This document shows positions 17,111 through 26,553 of a DNA stretch of 64,000 nucleotides, piece after piece (within the stretch, counting starts at the first letter, position 1; each line of letters opens with the position of its first letter). Source of the stretch: Halobacillus naozhouensis (GTDB lineage: Bacteria; Bacillota; Bacilli; Bacillales; Halobacillaceae). Location: assembly GCF_029714185.1 (NCBI RefSeq), contig NZ_CP121671.1, forward strand, positions 3,286,001-3,350,000, in the 5' to 3' direction. The translations under genes and the position numbers were made by a program. The notes under the pieces are model-generated. The model saw nothing but the letters and a program-made list of their open reading frames with translations, was not told the DNA's origin and did no database searches.

Positions 17111-19702
17111 ATGATAACCAAACGAAACCTGGCCATCTTGTTTGTTGTAAGTCTTGTCCTCACGATTCTGGCCCATTTGTTCTTTTTAAAAGAATGGACA
17201 CAAGAGCAATACATGGTAGGGCCAAATGACGGTTTGCAGCAAATGGTAACCTTTAAAAAACTCCTTTATGAACAATATACAAGTGGGAATTTCTTCTACT
17301 CCTATCAGTTCGGTTTAGGAGGGGGTACATACAGCCAACTGTCCTTTTATTTCGCCACAGCTTTTGTGTTTATCATAACAACAGGGATTGTCTTCGTATT
17401 AGAATCCCTGAACCTAGTCGGCACACCTGATACACTCTTCTGGGCACAGGCTGCTGTTTTCATTAGTATTTGCCGGCTGACATTAATTATTGGGATTACC
17501 ACCCTCGTATTTCGCTATATGAAAATCCAATGGCTGCCTGGGTTTGTCGGGGCTAGTGTGTATGCCTTGTCCGTCATCTACTTCCGTCATGTCGTCTTCT
17601 GGGAGTTCTTTGCGGATGCCATGCTTTGGGTTCCGCTGCTTGTCCTCGGTGTGGAAAAAGTTATCCGGGAAGCACGATGTGGATGGTTAATTGCAGCTAT
17701 CGCGATCACACTTTTCAACAATTTTTACTTCGCTTATGTCAATCTGATTTTCGTTGCGATTTATGTTGTATTTCGAATGATCATTCATCTGGAAAGCAGC
17801 GAAACGAGCAAGGGAAAGCAATGCAGACTATATATCATTAGTGGACTGCTGGGATTTGGGATCAGTTCAGTAGGATTTATTCCGGCTGTGTACGGTTACC
17901 TTCATAATTACCGCCCCACTTATCCTTTGCCAATTGAAATGATCGACGCTCCGTACAATATTATCTATACAAGTCCTTATGTAGTCGTTCCAGCGATTTT
18001 CTTACTGTTTCTCTTCACTTTTTCCTTATATAAGATTCCGATATTCCGCGTATTCGCTGCCATAAGTGCCATGTTTATTTTGCTCCACTTCAGTCCGTAT
18101 GTCGCAAGTGCCTTTAACGGATTTTCCGCACCCCAATACCGCTGGGAATACTTACTGTCCTTTACGATGGGCGGCACCGTGGCTGCAGGATTACAATATT
18201 TACAGCAAGCAGGGAAACAGAATATCATCCGAGCAAGTATTTTGGTAGGGCTCACTTACCTGATCGGCTGTCTGGCTGATCCCTCTATAGAATTTCTTTC
18301 GGCCAGAGGCGTCGGAATGGTTTCCGTCATGCTGCTCACCCTAACCCTGGCTTTCGTACTAAGCTGGAATCGCCGCAAACATTGGCAGCTTCTATTGTGT
18401 ACCTTTGTGCTGCTAACCAATATCGGCCTGGCCAATGTGACCCAATACGCAATTTCAGAACATAGCGTTAAGAAAGTATCCAAAAGCTATTTGACCAGTA
18501 AGGATTACAACGGCGAAGAACAACGAACATTGTTACAGAAAATTAAGGAGCGGAATACTAGTCCCTTTTACCGAATTGATTGGACAATTGGTTATTTAAA
18601 TAATACACCGATTGTTCAAGACTTTAATGGATTCAGTGCCTATTCAAGCATTCTCAATCAGAACCTGCTCTATTTGTATTTGTACGATTTAAACATCGAC
18701 ATGGGTCGGGAGAGCGTCAGCCGTTTTTCTACGCTCGGAAACCGGGCAAACTTATACAGTTTACTTCAAGGTAAATACATGATGAGAGAAAAGGAAAACG
18801 CCGATGACATTCCATATGGTTTTAAGAAAATCATGGAGTCTGAGCACTATGTCGCTTTCGAGAATACAAATATCCTGCCGTTTGTCCGTACGACAGACGA
18901 AGTCTTTTCTGAAAAAGAAATGGGAGATGCAGTAATACTGGAAAGAGAGCATGCCATGTTAGAAGGCGTAATTGTCGCTGATCCTAAGCAGAAAACAAAC
19001 GGGAACACACACGAGGTTCCTAATATCATTGACCAGGTTACGATCGAAACCGTCGGCTCCTCCTTTAAGCACAACAAACTCACAGTCACAGAGAAAGAGG
19101 GCGGACTCGACCTTATAGTCCAGCAGCCGAAAGCAGACACAAAAGATTACTACGTCAGCTTCCACCTTGAAAGTTTAGCCGAAAGTGAGGGCTTTGCTGT
19201 AAAAGTCAATGACTATAGGACGACTCGCAAACACAATCAATCGATCTATAAAACGTACGTGGATGACCTTACAATTCGAGTAGCCGCAGCCGAGAAGATT
19301 TCCATTCGCGTGCCAGAAGGAGAGTACATTCTAACAGACCTTGCCTTATACGAAGAAAATTATCAAACATTAGAAACAGCGAAAAAACAAGCATCAACGT
19401 CTGCGCAATTCAAGTGGGTAGATAACAAACTTACGATCACCTATAATAATCAAGGTCATGATCGTTATATGATGCTGCCCATCCCTTATGAACGAGGGTG
19501 GCAAGTTGAGATTAACCATCAAAAGCAGCCCCTGAAAAAAGTGAACTATTCATTCGTCGGGTTCCCGATCAAAGAAGGCATCAATCACATTGAGGTTGTC
19601 TACTATCCACCCTTTTTTAAAATTTGTTTAGTTATATCCATTGTAAGTATCACACTGGCGGTTCTTTTTGTAAGGCGAAAAAAGTATAAGAGGACTAATT
19701 AA
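17111..19702 (+). CDS. yfhO: YfhO family GT-C membrane glycosyltransferase
   Basis: 863 residues with a hydrophobic N-terminal half of about twelve or more helices, an extracellular domain of about 350 residues, and a final helix with a basic RRKKYKR tail. This is the layout of YfhO, the enzyme that moves sugar from the lipid carrier to lipoteichoic acid on the outer surface. An Asp early after the first helix (MVGPNDGLQQM) is a candidate catalytic residue. The ribosome site ACGGAGAATATAAC precedes the ATG. It is last in the operon. The acceptor (lipoteichoic or another wall polymer) is inferred from homologues. Confidence 0.87.
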   Translation: MITKRNLAILFVVSLVLTILAHLFFLKEWTQEQYMVGPNDGLQQMVTFKKLLYEQYTSGNFFYSYQFGLGGGTYSQLSFYFATAFVFIITTGIVFVLESLNLVGTPDTLFWAQAAVFISICRLTLIIGITTLVFRYMKIQWLPGFVGASVYALSVIYFRHVVFWEFFADAMLWVPLLVLGVEKVIREARCGWLIAAIAITLFNNFYFAYVNLIFVAIYVVFRMIIHLESSETSKGKQCRLYIISGLLGFGISSVGFIPAVYGYLHNYRPTYPLPIEMIDAPYNIIYTSPYVVVPAIFLLFLFTFSLYKIPIFRVFAAISAMFILLHFSPYVASAFNGFSAPQYRWEYLLSFTMGGTVAAGLQYLQQAGKQNIIRASILVGLTYLIGCLADPSIEFLSARGVGMVSVMLLTLTLAFVLSWNRRKHWQLLLCTFVLLTNIGLANVTQYAISEHSVKKVSKSYLTSKDYNGEEQRTLLQKIKERNTSPFYRIDWTIGYLNNTPIVQDFNGFSAYSSILNQNLLYLYLYDLNIDMGRESVSRFSTLGNRANLYSLLQGKYMMREKENADDIPYGFKKIMESEHYVAFENTNILPFVRTTDEVFSEKEMGDAVILEREHAMLEGVIVADPKQKTNGNTHEVPNIIDQVTIETVGSSFKHNKLTVTEKEGGLDLIVQQPKADTKDYYVSFHLESLAESEGFAVKVNDYRTTRKHNQSIYKTYVDDLTIRVAAAEKISIRVPEGEYILTDLALYEENYQTLETAKKQASTSAQFKWVDNKLTITYNNQGHDRYMMLPIPYERGWQVEINHQKQPLKKVNYSFVGFPIKEGINHIEVVYYPPFFKICLVISIVSITLAVLFVRRKKYKRTN

Positions 19703-19736
19703 GATACGCGGCTGAGACAAAACTGAATAAGGCATA

Positions 19737-19778
19737 AAATAATCCGAACGATTCTATTGAAATCAGCCCGGATTATTT
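19737..19778 (+). terminator. Terminator-like hairpin after yfhO
   Basis: AAATAATCCG pairs exactly with CGGATTATTT across a 22-base loop. The T-run is short. Confidence 0.45.
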
Positions 19779-19807
19779 GCAGGCCAAGAAAGAGTTTCTA
19801 CCATCAC

Positions 19808-19921
19808 GTCAAAATGCTTCGCTTTCCGCGGGCACGGCCTCAGCTTCCTCGGAAAGCAAAGGACGCTTTCCAGCGGGATCTTTGGCTCACGCTGTTCCCG
19901 CAGGAGTCTCCGTATTTTGAC
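19808..19921. repeat. 114-bp structured repeat with 8-bp terminal inverted repeats (MITE-like)
   Basis: The element begins GTCAAAAT and ends ATTTTGAC. Inside, GCTTTCC/GGAAAGC and GCGGGA/TCCCGC form two further stem-loops, so the RNA or single strand would fold as a branched structure. The body (TTCGCTTTCCGCGGGCACGG and GTTCCCGCAGGAGTCTCC) resembles a family I remember as widespread between genes in Bacillaceae genomes. It has no coding capacity of its own. Confidence 0.65.
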
Positions 19922-20087
19922 TACGCTAATTATCTACGTTTATACAATTCACGTTTTTTGCCAACATCGCTTTACTTATGTCTCATCCTCTTCCACATTT
20001 ATGATGACTTCGTGGTCATGGCCTCGCTCCTCTGTTACATTTAAAGAGGCAGTACGTATCATCTAAGAGGACCTCAGGAGTGATTCA

Positions 20088-20852
20088 ATGGAATTAGCAA
20101 CAGGGCTACTACTCTTATTCATAGGCATAATCGCCGGAGCATACGGAACTATCGTAGGAGCAGGCGGAGGATTTATCTTCGTGCCCGCCTTACTCCTCTT
20201 GCTGCATATGGATCCGGCTATTGCAGCAGCATCAGGGTTAGTCATCGTATTCATCAACTCCTTATCTGGCATACAAGGCTATGCGCGGCAAGGCAAAATT
20301 CATTACAAAGCTGGTCTGACCATCGCGCTTGGAGCCCTTCCAGGAGCCCTCATAGGCGTTTGGCTGCTCCAAGTGTATTCATCTAGCTACTTTTATGTCA
20401 TATTCGCATCGATTCTGGTCGGACTGGGAGTATTCTTACTGATTAAAAATTCTATTGTAAAGAGAACCAAAACAACCGAACCATCGACACAACTCGGCGA
20501 TCCGTCGATGTGGTTCGTGCCCCTCGGCTTTTTGATGGGTATCCTATCCAGTTATTTAGGGATTGGCGGCGGTTGGCTGCTCGTTCCGATTCTTATTTAT
20601 GTATTTAAAATACCAACACATACCGCAACGGCCACCTCAATTTTTTCACTTTGCTTGTATACGTCAGTCGGTGTCGCGGCCCAGCTCTTTTATAACAGTA
20701 TCGATTGGATAACCGTTTTATGGGGAGGGATGGGTGTAATGATCGGAGCCCAGCTCGGTGTCGTGTTAGCAAAGAGAATACCTGGTAAAATCGTTATACA
20801 AATGCTGTCCGTCTTACTCATTGTGATTGGTTTTCGTATGTTTTTCCAATGA
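20088..20852 (+). CDS. TauE/SafE family anion exporter (sulfite/organosulfur type)
   Basis: A 254-residue membrane protein with about eight helices and the duplicated motif of the family: GTIVGAGGGFIFVPAL in the first half and LGIGGGWLLVPIL in the second. Members export sulfite, sulfoacetate or related anions. The ATG follows CAGGAGTGATTC. It is monocistronic, so the substrate cannot be inferred from context. Confidence 0.85.
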   Translation: MELATGLLLLFIGIIAGAYGTIVGAGGGFIFVPALLLLLHMDPAIAAASGLVIVFINSLSGIQGYARQGKIHYKAGLTIALGALPGALIGVWLLQVYSSSYFYVIFASILVGLGVFLLIKNSIVKRTKTTEPSTQLGDPSMWFVPLGFLMGILSSYLGIGGGWLLVPILIYVFKIPTHTATATSIFSLCLYTSVGVAAQLFYNSIDWITVLWGGMGVMIGAQLGVVLAKRIPGKIVIQMLSVLLIVIGFRMFFQ

Positions 20853-20951
20853 CTAACCATTAAAGTTATTTTATGTACAAACATGATATTCGCCTCCCCC
20901 TTTCTCACTATAGTCTTAACGAACACTCAATCAGACATGAGGATTCTGATT

Positions 20952-21116
20952 TCACCCAAGGTCTCTTTGTTGAATTTCGTCAGCCAATAGATCCAAAAGG
21001 TAATCTAGGAATTCTAAGACCTCAGATCCATGACGCCCACGATGTTTAAGAGTGCAGTCATGCATCACAATCAACTCAGAATTGGTGAACCTTTTAACAA
21101 CGTCTCTAGTATTCAA
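20952..21116 (-). CDS. Small protein of unknown function (54 aa)
   Basis: TTG is chosen because AAGGGGGGTGATAAC precedes it directly. The product starts MNTRDVVKRFTN and ends with an acidic amphipathic helix (LEFLDYLLDLLADEI). No membrane segment. I do not recognise it. It is monocistronic between convergent neighbours. Confidence 0.5.
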   Translation of the reverse strand: MNTRDVVKRFTNSELIVMHDCTLKHRGRHGSEVLEFLDYLLDLLADEIQQRDLG

Positions 21117-21233
21117 GTTATCACCCCCCTTCATGCGGGGGAGACAACCAAATTCTAGCAATATTCTACAGTAAAGTTCTACAAAAATGACACTTTGAAA
21201 CTTTGCTACTGATCATAAATAACTAGTAAAGAC

Positions 21234-21290
21234 AGAATCATTTAAAAAGCCACTTTCTCGTTTAAAGAAAGTGGCTTTTTAAATGATTCT
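21234..21290. terminator. Bidirectional terminator, 25-bp perfect stem
   Basis: AGAATCATTTAAAAAGCC and following bases pair perfectly over 25 bp around a 7-base loop, with internal T-runs on each side. It closes the M20 operon on the minus strand. Confidence 0.85.
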
Positions 21291-21300
21291 ATTTTATTTC

Positions 21301-22665
21301 CTAAACCCCGGCTGTATATTTTTCACCTTTTGTTCGGTCGTTAAATTCTTCCTTCGCCTTTTCAAGGGTGTCGTGTTTATTCACTAATAGGTCATAAGCT
21401 GTTAGCGACATGGTTTTTGCGGCTAAGTGCATTCCTTTATAACCAATAGAGGAGCCAAATGAAGCAGTAGCCTGCCAGGAATGAAGCTGGACCCCAACTG
21501 GCGCACACGTAGTACTGACCATTCCCGTAGGGGTAATCCAACTTACATCCCCTACATCCGTTGAACCTTGAATAGATTTGCCGGCTAATTGTTTGTCATA
21601 ATAGAGATCGACAGGTAATAAGCTATCTACTTTATTGCCAAATGTACCCCTGTTGTTTTGGGTATTAATCGTTTCTACTAATTTTTCCGCAAATGTTTGC
21701 TCATCTTCTGTGAAATCGAGCGAATGATTTTCTTCCATGTTGCTGTACATTAACTCATTTAATTGATCATTTGGCAGTGTATCATAAGGGAACGCCGTAA
21801 TTTCATGTTCGACTTCTGTTTCGGTCATCAGCGCTGCTCCTTCTGCAACCTTTTTTACCCTTTTGAGAATATCCTCAACCTGACTTTTTGATTCAGCCCT
21901 TATATAGTACCAAACACTGGCTGCTTCAGGTACAATATTAGGGGCCAGTCCTCCATTTGTTATCACATAGTGAATGCGTGTCCCATCTTTGACATGTTCT
22001 CGTAAATAGTTTGTTCCGACATTCATGAGTTCCACACCATCAAGGGCACTCCTCCCCGCATGTGGTGCTGCAGCAGCGTGGGCTGTAATTCCTTTAAAAT
22101 GAAATTTAATGGAAACCATCGCTTGCATACTCATATTCATGACAGTATTTGAGTTGCCAGGATGCCATGTTAAAGCACAATCCAAATCATCAAAAACCCC
22201 AGCTTTAGCCATATAAGTTTTTCCTGAAAGAACTTCCTCTGCTGGGCAGCCGTAATAGCGAATGGTACCACTTAAGTTTTCCTGTGCCATCTTTTCTTTT
22301 AAGGCGATCACTGCTTCCACGCCGGCCGTACCCAATAAATTATGGCCGCACCCATGACCAGGTCCCCCTGGAACAACTTCTTCTTGTGTATAAGCCGCTT
22401 GTTGGGAAAGCCCCGGTAAGGCATCAAACTCACCCAATAGACCGATAATCGGTTTACCGCTTCCGTATTCAGCGACAAACGCTGTATTCACATCGCCAAC
22501 AGGATTGTTCACACGAAAATCAGCTTCTTTTAACGTAGTCATTTGTAAATGAGCCGCATATTCTTCTTCGAAAGCAAGCTGAGGGTTATCCCAAATGTTT
22601 TGCGCCATTTCCGTGAATGTCTCTTCGTTTTGTTCAATCCATTGTAATAAATTTGTTTTACTCAA
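21301..22665 (-). CDS. M20D family amidohydrolase (AbgB-like)
   Basis: A cytoplasmic metal-dependent amidohydrolase of 454 residues that removes acyl or aryl groups from amino acids; the closest named type is the p-aminobenzoyl-glutamate hydrolase subunit. Metal-binding landmarks are GHGCGHNLLG near residue 105, AEE near 137 and HPG near 165. The start is TTG with AAAGGGGAGTGAG upstream. It is the last gene after two membrane proteins, so the operon seems to couple uptake of an amide compound to its hydrolysis. An AbgT-family transporter nearby strengthens the aryl- or acyl-amino acid idea, but the true substrate is unknown. Confidence 0.87.
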   Translation of the reverse strand: MSKTNLLQWIEQNEETFTEMAQNIWDNPQLAFEEEYAAHLQMTTLKEADFRVNNPVGDVNTAFVAEYGSGKPIIGLLGEFDALPGLSQQAAYTQEEVVPGGPGHGCGHNLLGTAGVEAVIALKEKMAQENLSGTIRYYGCPAEEVLSGKTYMAKAGVFDDLDCALTWHPGNSNTVMNMSMQAMVSIKFHFKGITAHAAAAPHAGRSALDGVELMNVGTNYLREHVKDGTRIHYVITNGGLAPNIVPEAASVWYYIRAESKSQVEDILKRVKKVAEGAALMTETEVEHEITAFPYDTLPNDQLNELMYSNMEENHSLDFTEDEQTFAEKLVETINTQNNRGTFGNKVDSLLPVDLYYDKQLAGKSIQGSTDVGDVSWITPTGMVSTTCAPVGVQLHSWQATASFGSSIGYKGMHLAAKTMSLTAYDLLVNKHDTLEKAKEEFNDRTKGEKYTAGV

Positions 22666-22689
22666 GATGACTCACTCCCCTTTACAATT

Positions 22690-23394
22690 TTACTCCCCGG
22701 CTCTCCTTTTTTCTAACAAAACACAAATAACAATGGTTAGCATAATACAAAGTAACATTTTTAAATAGACGACGAGTGAGGTCAGGTTAACAAGCAGCCC
22801 AACTGCTAAAGCAATGACTCCATAAATAGGCTTCTTTATAGCAAACTGGGCTAACACTCCTCCGAAAATTGCCGGTAAAACAAGCGGGAAAATTCGTTGT
22901 ATGTTTTCCGGAATGGTAGAGATAAGCACGGATCCTCCTAAAATAATCGGAATAAGAAAAAGTTTATTTACGATCGAGGCCGCTCCTATTCCCAGGGTTG
23001 CTGTGATTTCTCCTTTTTTTGTGCCCGGCTCTGCGCCGACAGCATGTTGAGCTGCTGCTGCAGAAGGAAGACACATGTTGCCTATATTTCCTGTAAGAAA
23101 ACTGATATATGTTCCAGATACACCTAAAACAGGGAAATACATGATGGGCTCTAATACCCATACAGCAGCCACAATACTAGCGTACGCAATAAAGCCAGCC
23201 AGAATAACGCTCCAGCCTGGATGATAGCCAAGAACGAATGATAGAATCACCGGTAATGAAAGCGTTAGAATAATAGCAGACCAAAGCGTTAATCGGCCCC
23301 AAAAATGAGCTTTTCCATGAAAATTTTCCATGGCAGCCTCTTGAGCACTAGTGGAACGTTCCTCATTTACAACCCTTTCTTGGTTGATACCCAT
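22690..23394 (-). CDS. Membrane protein, partner of a DUF5058 protein (predicted transporter subunit)
   Basis: 234 residues with about six hydrophobic helices after a charged 30-residue N-terminus. A conserved-looking segment GVSGTYISFLTGNIGNMCLPSA suggests a pore or substrate site. The start is the ATG after AAGGAGG. I do not know a characterised homologue; similar proteins are sometimes labelled as small mechanosensitive channels, without evidence I can recall. It sits 12 bases after the DUF5058 gene and 24 bases before the amidohydrolase, so all three probably act together. Confidence 0.7.
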   Translation of the reverse strand: MGINQERVVNEERSTSAQEAAMENFHGKAHFWGRLTLWSAIILTLSLPVILSFVLGYHPGWSVILAGFIAYASIVAAVWVLEPIMYFPVLGVSGTYISFLTGNIGNMCLPSAAAAQHAVGAEPGTKKGEITATLGIGAASIVNKLFLIPIILGGSVLISTIPENIQRIFPLVLPAIFGGVLAQFAIKKPIYGVIALAVGLLVNLTSLVVYLKMLLCIMLTIVICVLLEKRRAGE

Positions 23395-23406
23395 AATTCA
23401 GCCTCC

Positions 23407-24123
23407 TTATAATGCAAAGTATCCGACGAATAACCCGGCAATAATTGAAAATCCAAGTGACCACTCTCGCAGCCAATTAAGTTGATGTTTATTGGCAAGT
23501 GATGTAAACAGAATCATGGTTAGACTTGATGTGATAACGACTAAAACATAGGCAAACCCTTTAATCATTTCGGCACTTGCTAAATTACCGAAGGCAGCAA
23601 CCATTGCTGCTGTGGTGATGATCGTCATCGTTTTTTTACTCTTTTCACTTTTATTCGTTACTTTTTTCTCGACTCTGCTCATCGACTTGGTAGCTAAAGC
23701 AGTAAAAACTAACCACCCTACTCCTCCAAGACATAATGTCCAGACCACGGTAGTAAACGCTTGATAGTTAAAACCGGAACTACCTAATTCCGTTCCATAG
23801 GCCTCTGCACCAAGGGTCGCCCCTACGGATTCGATCGGTGCTGAACCGATAATTCCAATTCTCATCAATGTCAGAGGATCACCAAGAAGCGGAATTAGAG
23901 AGATGGCGACGATGATAATTGCGAATGAAGGGCCTATTGCCGCGATGGCTCCCGTTTTAAGTGCACTATGTACCTCCCCCCTGCTCATGCCTATCTCTTT
24001 ACTTGCTCCAGCGGCCAGCATGATAAACTTAATAGCTTGAAAAATAACAACAGTTAAGACGAGTGTTGCAATAATCCAAACGACACCACTATTCGCCAGT
24101 CTCATGACATCTTCCAAAATCAT
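23407..24123 (-). CDS. DUF5058 family membrane protein
   Basis: 238 residues with about seven hydrophobic segments. The sequence (MRLANSGVVWIIATLVLTVV, SAEMIKGFAYVLVVITSSLT) fits the DUF5058 family as I remember it, which is uncharacterised. It is first in the operon and divergent from a GAF/PucR regulator, with about 200 bases between them for control. Two separate hydrophobic proteins in one operon with an M20 enzyme suggest a two-subunit importer for the substrate of the enzyme; that is inference. Confidence 0.7.
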   Translation of the reverse strand: MILEDVMRLANSGVVWIIATLVLTVVIFQAIKFIMLAAGASKEIGMSRGEVHSALKTGAIAAIGPSFAIIIVAISLIPLLGDPLTLMRIGIIGSAPIESVGATLGAEAYGTELGSSGFNYQAFTTVVWTLCLGGVGWLVFTALATKSMSRVEKKVTNKSEKSKKTMTIITTAAMVAAFGNLASAEMIKGFAYVLVVITSSLTMILFTSLANKHQLNWLREWSLGFSIIAGLFVGYFAL

Positions 24124-24329
24124 CGCCCCTTTTCAAAAAAATAAGTACTAGTGCTCTGGATCTCTAGTGCAAAATTCCCAAGTATGTGAACGCATACATT
24201 TTAACTTTTAATATTTTCAAATTATTCTGTTTACTATACACTTAGCGTAACAGGAAAACAATGTGGATTCCTCTACAATTTACTAGTGATTTATAGAGGT
24301 TTTTACATAATAAAGGGAGAGAGATATCA

Positions 24330-26453
24330 ATGAAGCTGCTTGAATATGGGTACCAATTTTTAAAGAATAAGTTAAATCATAGTAACTTTTGTATTTGGGG
24401 ATATGATTGCTATAAAAACGAAACCCGCTTCATTTACGGTTGCGACCATCAACAAGCTGAGCCGCCCAAGTTTTCCGATTTTTCATTGGATGAGTATGGG
24501 TATAAAATCATTAAACAACAAAGCTCAGTAACCTTAAGATTTTATTATGAACGAGGGTTTCAAATAGATGTATGTATTTTTCAGGAGTCGATTCCTTTGA
24601 CAAAGGAAGAAGTGAAATACGTCTTTAACCTCATGCGTGTATTCGATCTAGAGCAGACGATTCAACTAAAAACACAAGAAATGGAAACCATGGTGGATAG
24701 TCTTCGTTCCATTACCTCCTCCCTTCATCTTGATCAAGTATTAGAAAATATCATTCGAAATGCGTTAAAAGTTATCCCAGCAGCAGATGCAGGGTATTTA
24801 ATGCTCTATGATCCGGATGAAGAAAAACTTATATCTAAAGCCCCTGTAGGATTTAATGATTTAATTTACCAATTTAAAGTAAAAGTTGGTGAATCCATTA
24901 CAGGGAAGGTTTTTGAAGATGGGAAAGGAAGGATATTCAACTCACGACAGGAGCTTTTTGAAGAGATGCATACCCATAATATTTCGGATGAAAACCTTGC
25001 GTATATTAATCGATCAGCTCACTATACCGAGGGTGCCATTTGTGTACCTATCTCAATCGAAGAAGAAAGAATCGGCGTTATGATTATTCATCAATGGAAG
25101 ATCAAGCGAAATTTGACGGAACATGACTTGAATTTATTACAAGGTTTCGCGGGACAAGCGGCAGTGGCGATTCAAAATGCCCGGTTTCATACAGAAACTA
25201 ATGACAAATTACAGGAAATTACTGCATTGAGTAAGAAACTAACGATTAAAAATACTCAACTCGAAAAAAGGCAGGAAGTCCATGAGACATTAATGAACAT
25301 TTCGATTAGAAATAGAGGAATAAAAGTGCTTGTTCATGAGCTGAAAAACATGATGAACCGAACGGTGTTATTATTTAACGGTCTGGACAATACATTTTAT
25401 TGCCCTACCCCAGGTGAAAATCCTTATTTCAGTATGTTCGAAATGAAAACCATATTTTCAAAGAAGCGTCAGGCTTCCCACGTGAAAGTCGGTGGAGAAT
25501 CGGATAAAACGTTTTATTTATACCCTATTTATAACGGAGACGTCTTTCTAGGGTGCCTCATCATCCAAATCGACGACTCCCTATCTAAATCTGACCAAAT
25601 CACCCTCGAACAAGGCAGTTCTATTCTAGCGTTAGAGCTAGTTAAAAGACAAACCATTACAACCCTTTATAATCGAAAGGCGTATGAAAAGTTTCAAGAA
25701 TTGTTAATGTATGAAGACCCTGCTCACTTGATGAAACTCGGCAAAGAGTTTGACCTCAATCCTTCTTCTTATTGGATGATTAGTATTTTAGAAATTCCAA
25801 AACGCGCCGTCGATGTACACTATTTAGACATCGTTATTTATCAACTCATCTCTAAAATAAACAAGGAATTCCCTTCCTTAGAAAAACTTGTTTACGGGTT
25901 TTATAATAAAATCTTTTTATTGATCTCCCTTCCAGGGCCAGCTGAGGCGAATCACATAAAGGACAAACTGGATGGAATCAGAGACGAATGGGAAAGTAGT
26001 GACAATCCGATGTTTCGGGGTGGGATGAGCAATGCTTATAGGGGGCTTGAGAGTATAAAGAAATGTTATGAAGAAGCTAATAAAACATTGGATTACGTAG
26101 ACCAACTTGCCAGTACCGGGATTATTCGGTATGAAGACATTGGGTTAAATCGTTTATTTCTAAACCAATCTACAGAAGAAATCGAACAGTTTATTAATGA
26201 AACCTTCTCCCCCTTATCAACTGCTAATGAAAAACATAAAGAGCTCGAAAAAACACTGTTCACATACATCGAGCTGAATCGCTCAGCCAATAAAACAGCT
26301 GAACATTTGCATATTCATATCAATACACTTTATCAAAGATTAAAGAAAATAGAAGACGTCTTACGTGTTGATTTACGTGATAATGAAGATCTTCTAGAGA
26401 TACAACTCGCCTGCCATCTTAAAAAATCAAAAATGACTACAATCGGTATTTAG
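24330..26453 (+). CDS. GAF domain, PucR-type (HTH_30) transcriptional regulator
   Basis: 707 residues. The region about 120-285 is a GAF domain ending in RFHTETND. A coiled-coil linker follows, then a second sensory region, then a C-terminal PucR-type helix-turn-helix (FTYIELNRSANKTAEHLHIH, then INTLYQRLKKIEDVL). PucR-like proteins activate purine and amide catabolism genes. It is divergent from the DUF5058-amidohydrolase operon and convergent with the AbgT gene, so it probably controls both. The ATG follows AAGGGAGAGAG. Small-molecule binding by the GAF domain is likely but the ligand is unknown. Confidence 0.83.
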   Translation: MKLLEYGYQFLKNKLNHSNFCIWGYDCYKNETRFIYGCDHQQAEPPKFSDFSLDEYGYKIIKQQSSVTLRFYYERGFQIDVCIFQESIPLTKEEVKYVFNLMRVFDLEQTIQLKTQEMETMVDSLRSITSSLHLDQVLENIIRNALKVIPAADAGYLMLYDPDEEKLISKAPVGFNDLIYQFKVKVGESITGKVFEDGKGRIFNSRQELFEEMHTHNISDENLAYINRSAHYTEGAICVPISIEEERIGVMIIHQWKIKRNLTEHDLNLLQGFAGQAAVAIQNARFHTETNDKLQEITALSKKLTIKNTQLEKRQEVHETLMNISIRNRGIKVLVHELKNMMNRTVLLFNGLDNTFYCPTPGENPYFSMFEMKTIFSKKRQASHVKVGGESDKTFYLYPIYNGDVFLGCLIIQIDDSLSKSDQITLEQGSSILALELVKRQTITTLYNRKAYEKFQELLMYEDPAHLMKLGKEFDLNPSSYWMISILEIPKRAVDVHYLDIVIYQLISKINKEFPSLEKLVYGFYNKIFLLISLPGPAEANHIKDKLDGIRDEWESSDNPMFRGGMSNAYRGLESIKKCYEEANKTLDYVDQLASTGIIRYEDIGLNRLFLNQSTEEIEQFINETFSPLSTANEKHKELEKTLFTYIELNRSANKTAEHLHIHINTLYQRLKKIEDVLRVDLRDNEDLLEIQLACHLKKSKMTTIGI

Positions 26454-26473
26454 AAGGTGTTATTGCTAAAGGC

Positions 26474-26521
26474 AAAAAGCAAAGCCATAGGTAGGTTTAC
26501 TCCTACCTGACTTTGCTTTTT
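26474..26521. terminator. Bidirectional terminator between the PucR-type regulator and abgT
   Basis: An outer stem AAAAAGCAAAG/CTTTGCTTTTT and an inner stem AGGTAGG/CCTACCT give a two-part hairpin with T-runs both ways. Confidence 0.8.
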
Positions 26522-26553
26522 CATGAACATGTGTGTCCAATTATACTGTTTTC

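Larger units (their letters stand above)
19703..20087. other. Intergenic region with terminator and repeat
   Basis: About 385 bases holding the terminator-like hairpin of the yfhO operon, a 114-bp repeat with inverted ends, and the leader of the TauE-type gene. An open frame on the plus strand across the repeat has no ribosome site. Confidence 0.65.

Noticed and set aside
19757..20044. 95-residue open frame on the plus strand
   Set aside because: It runs through the structured repeat and has no ribosome site.
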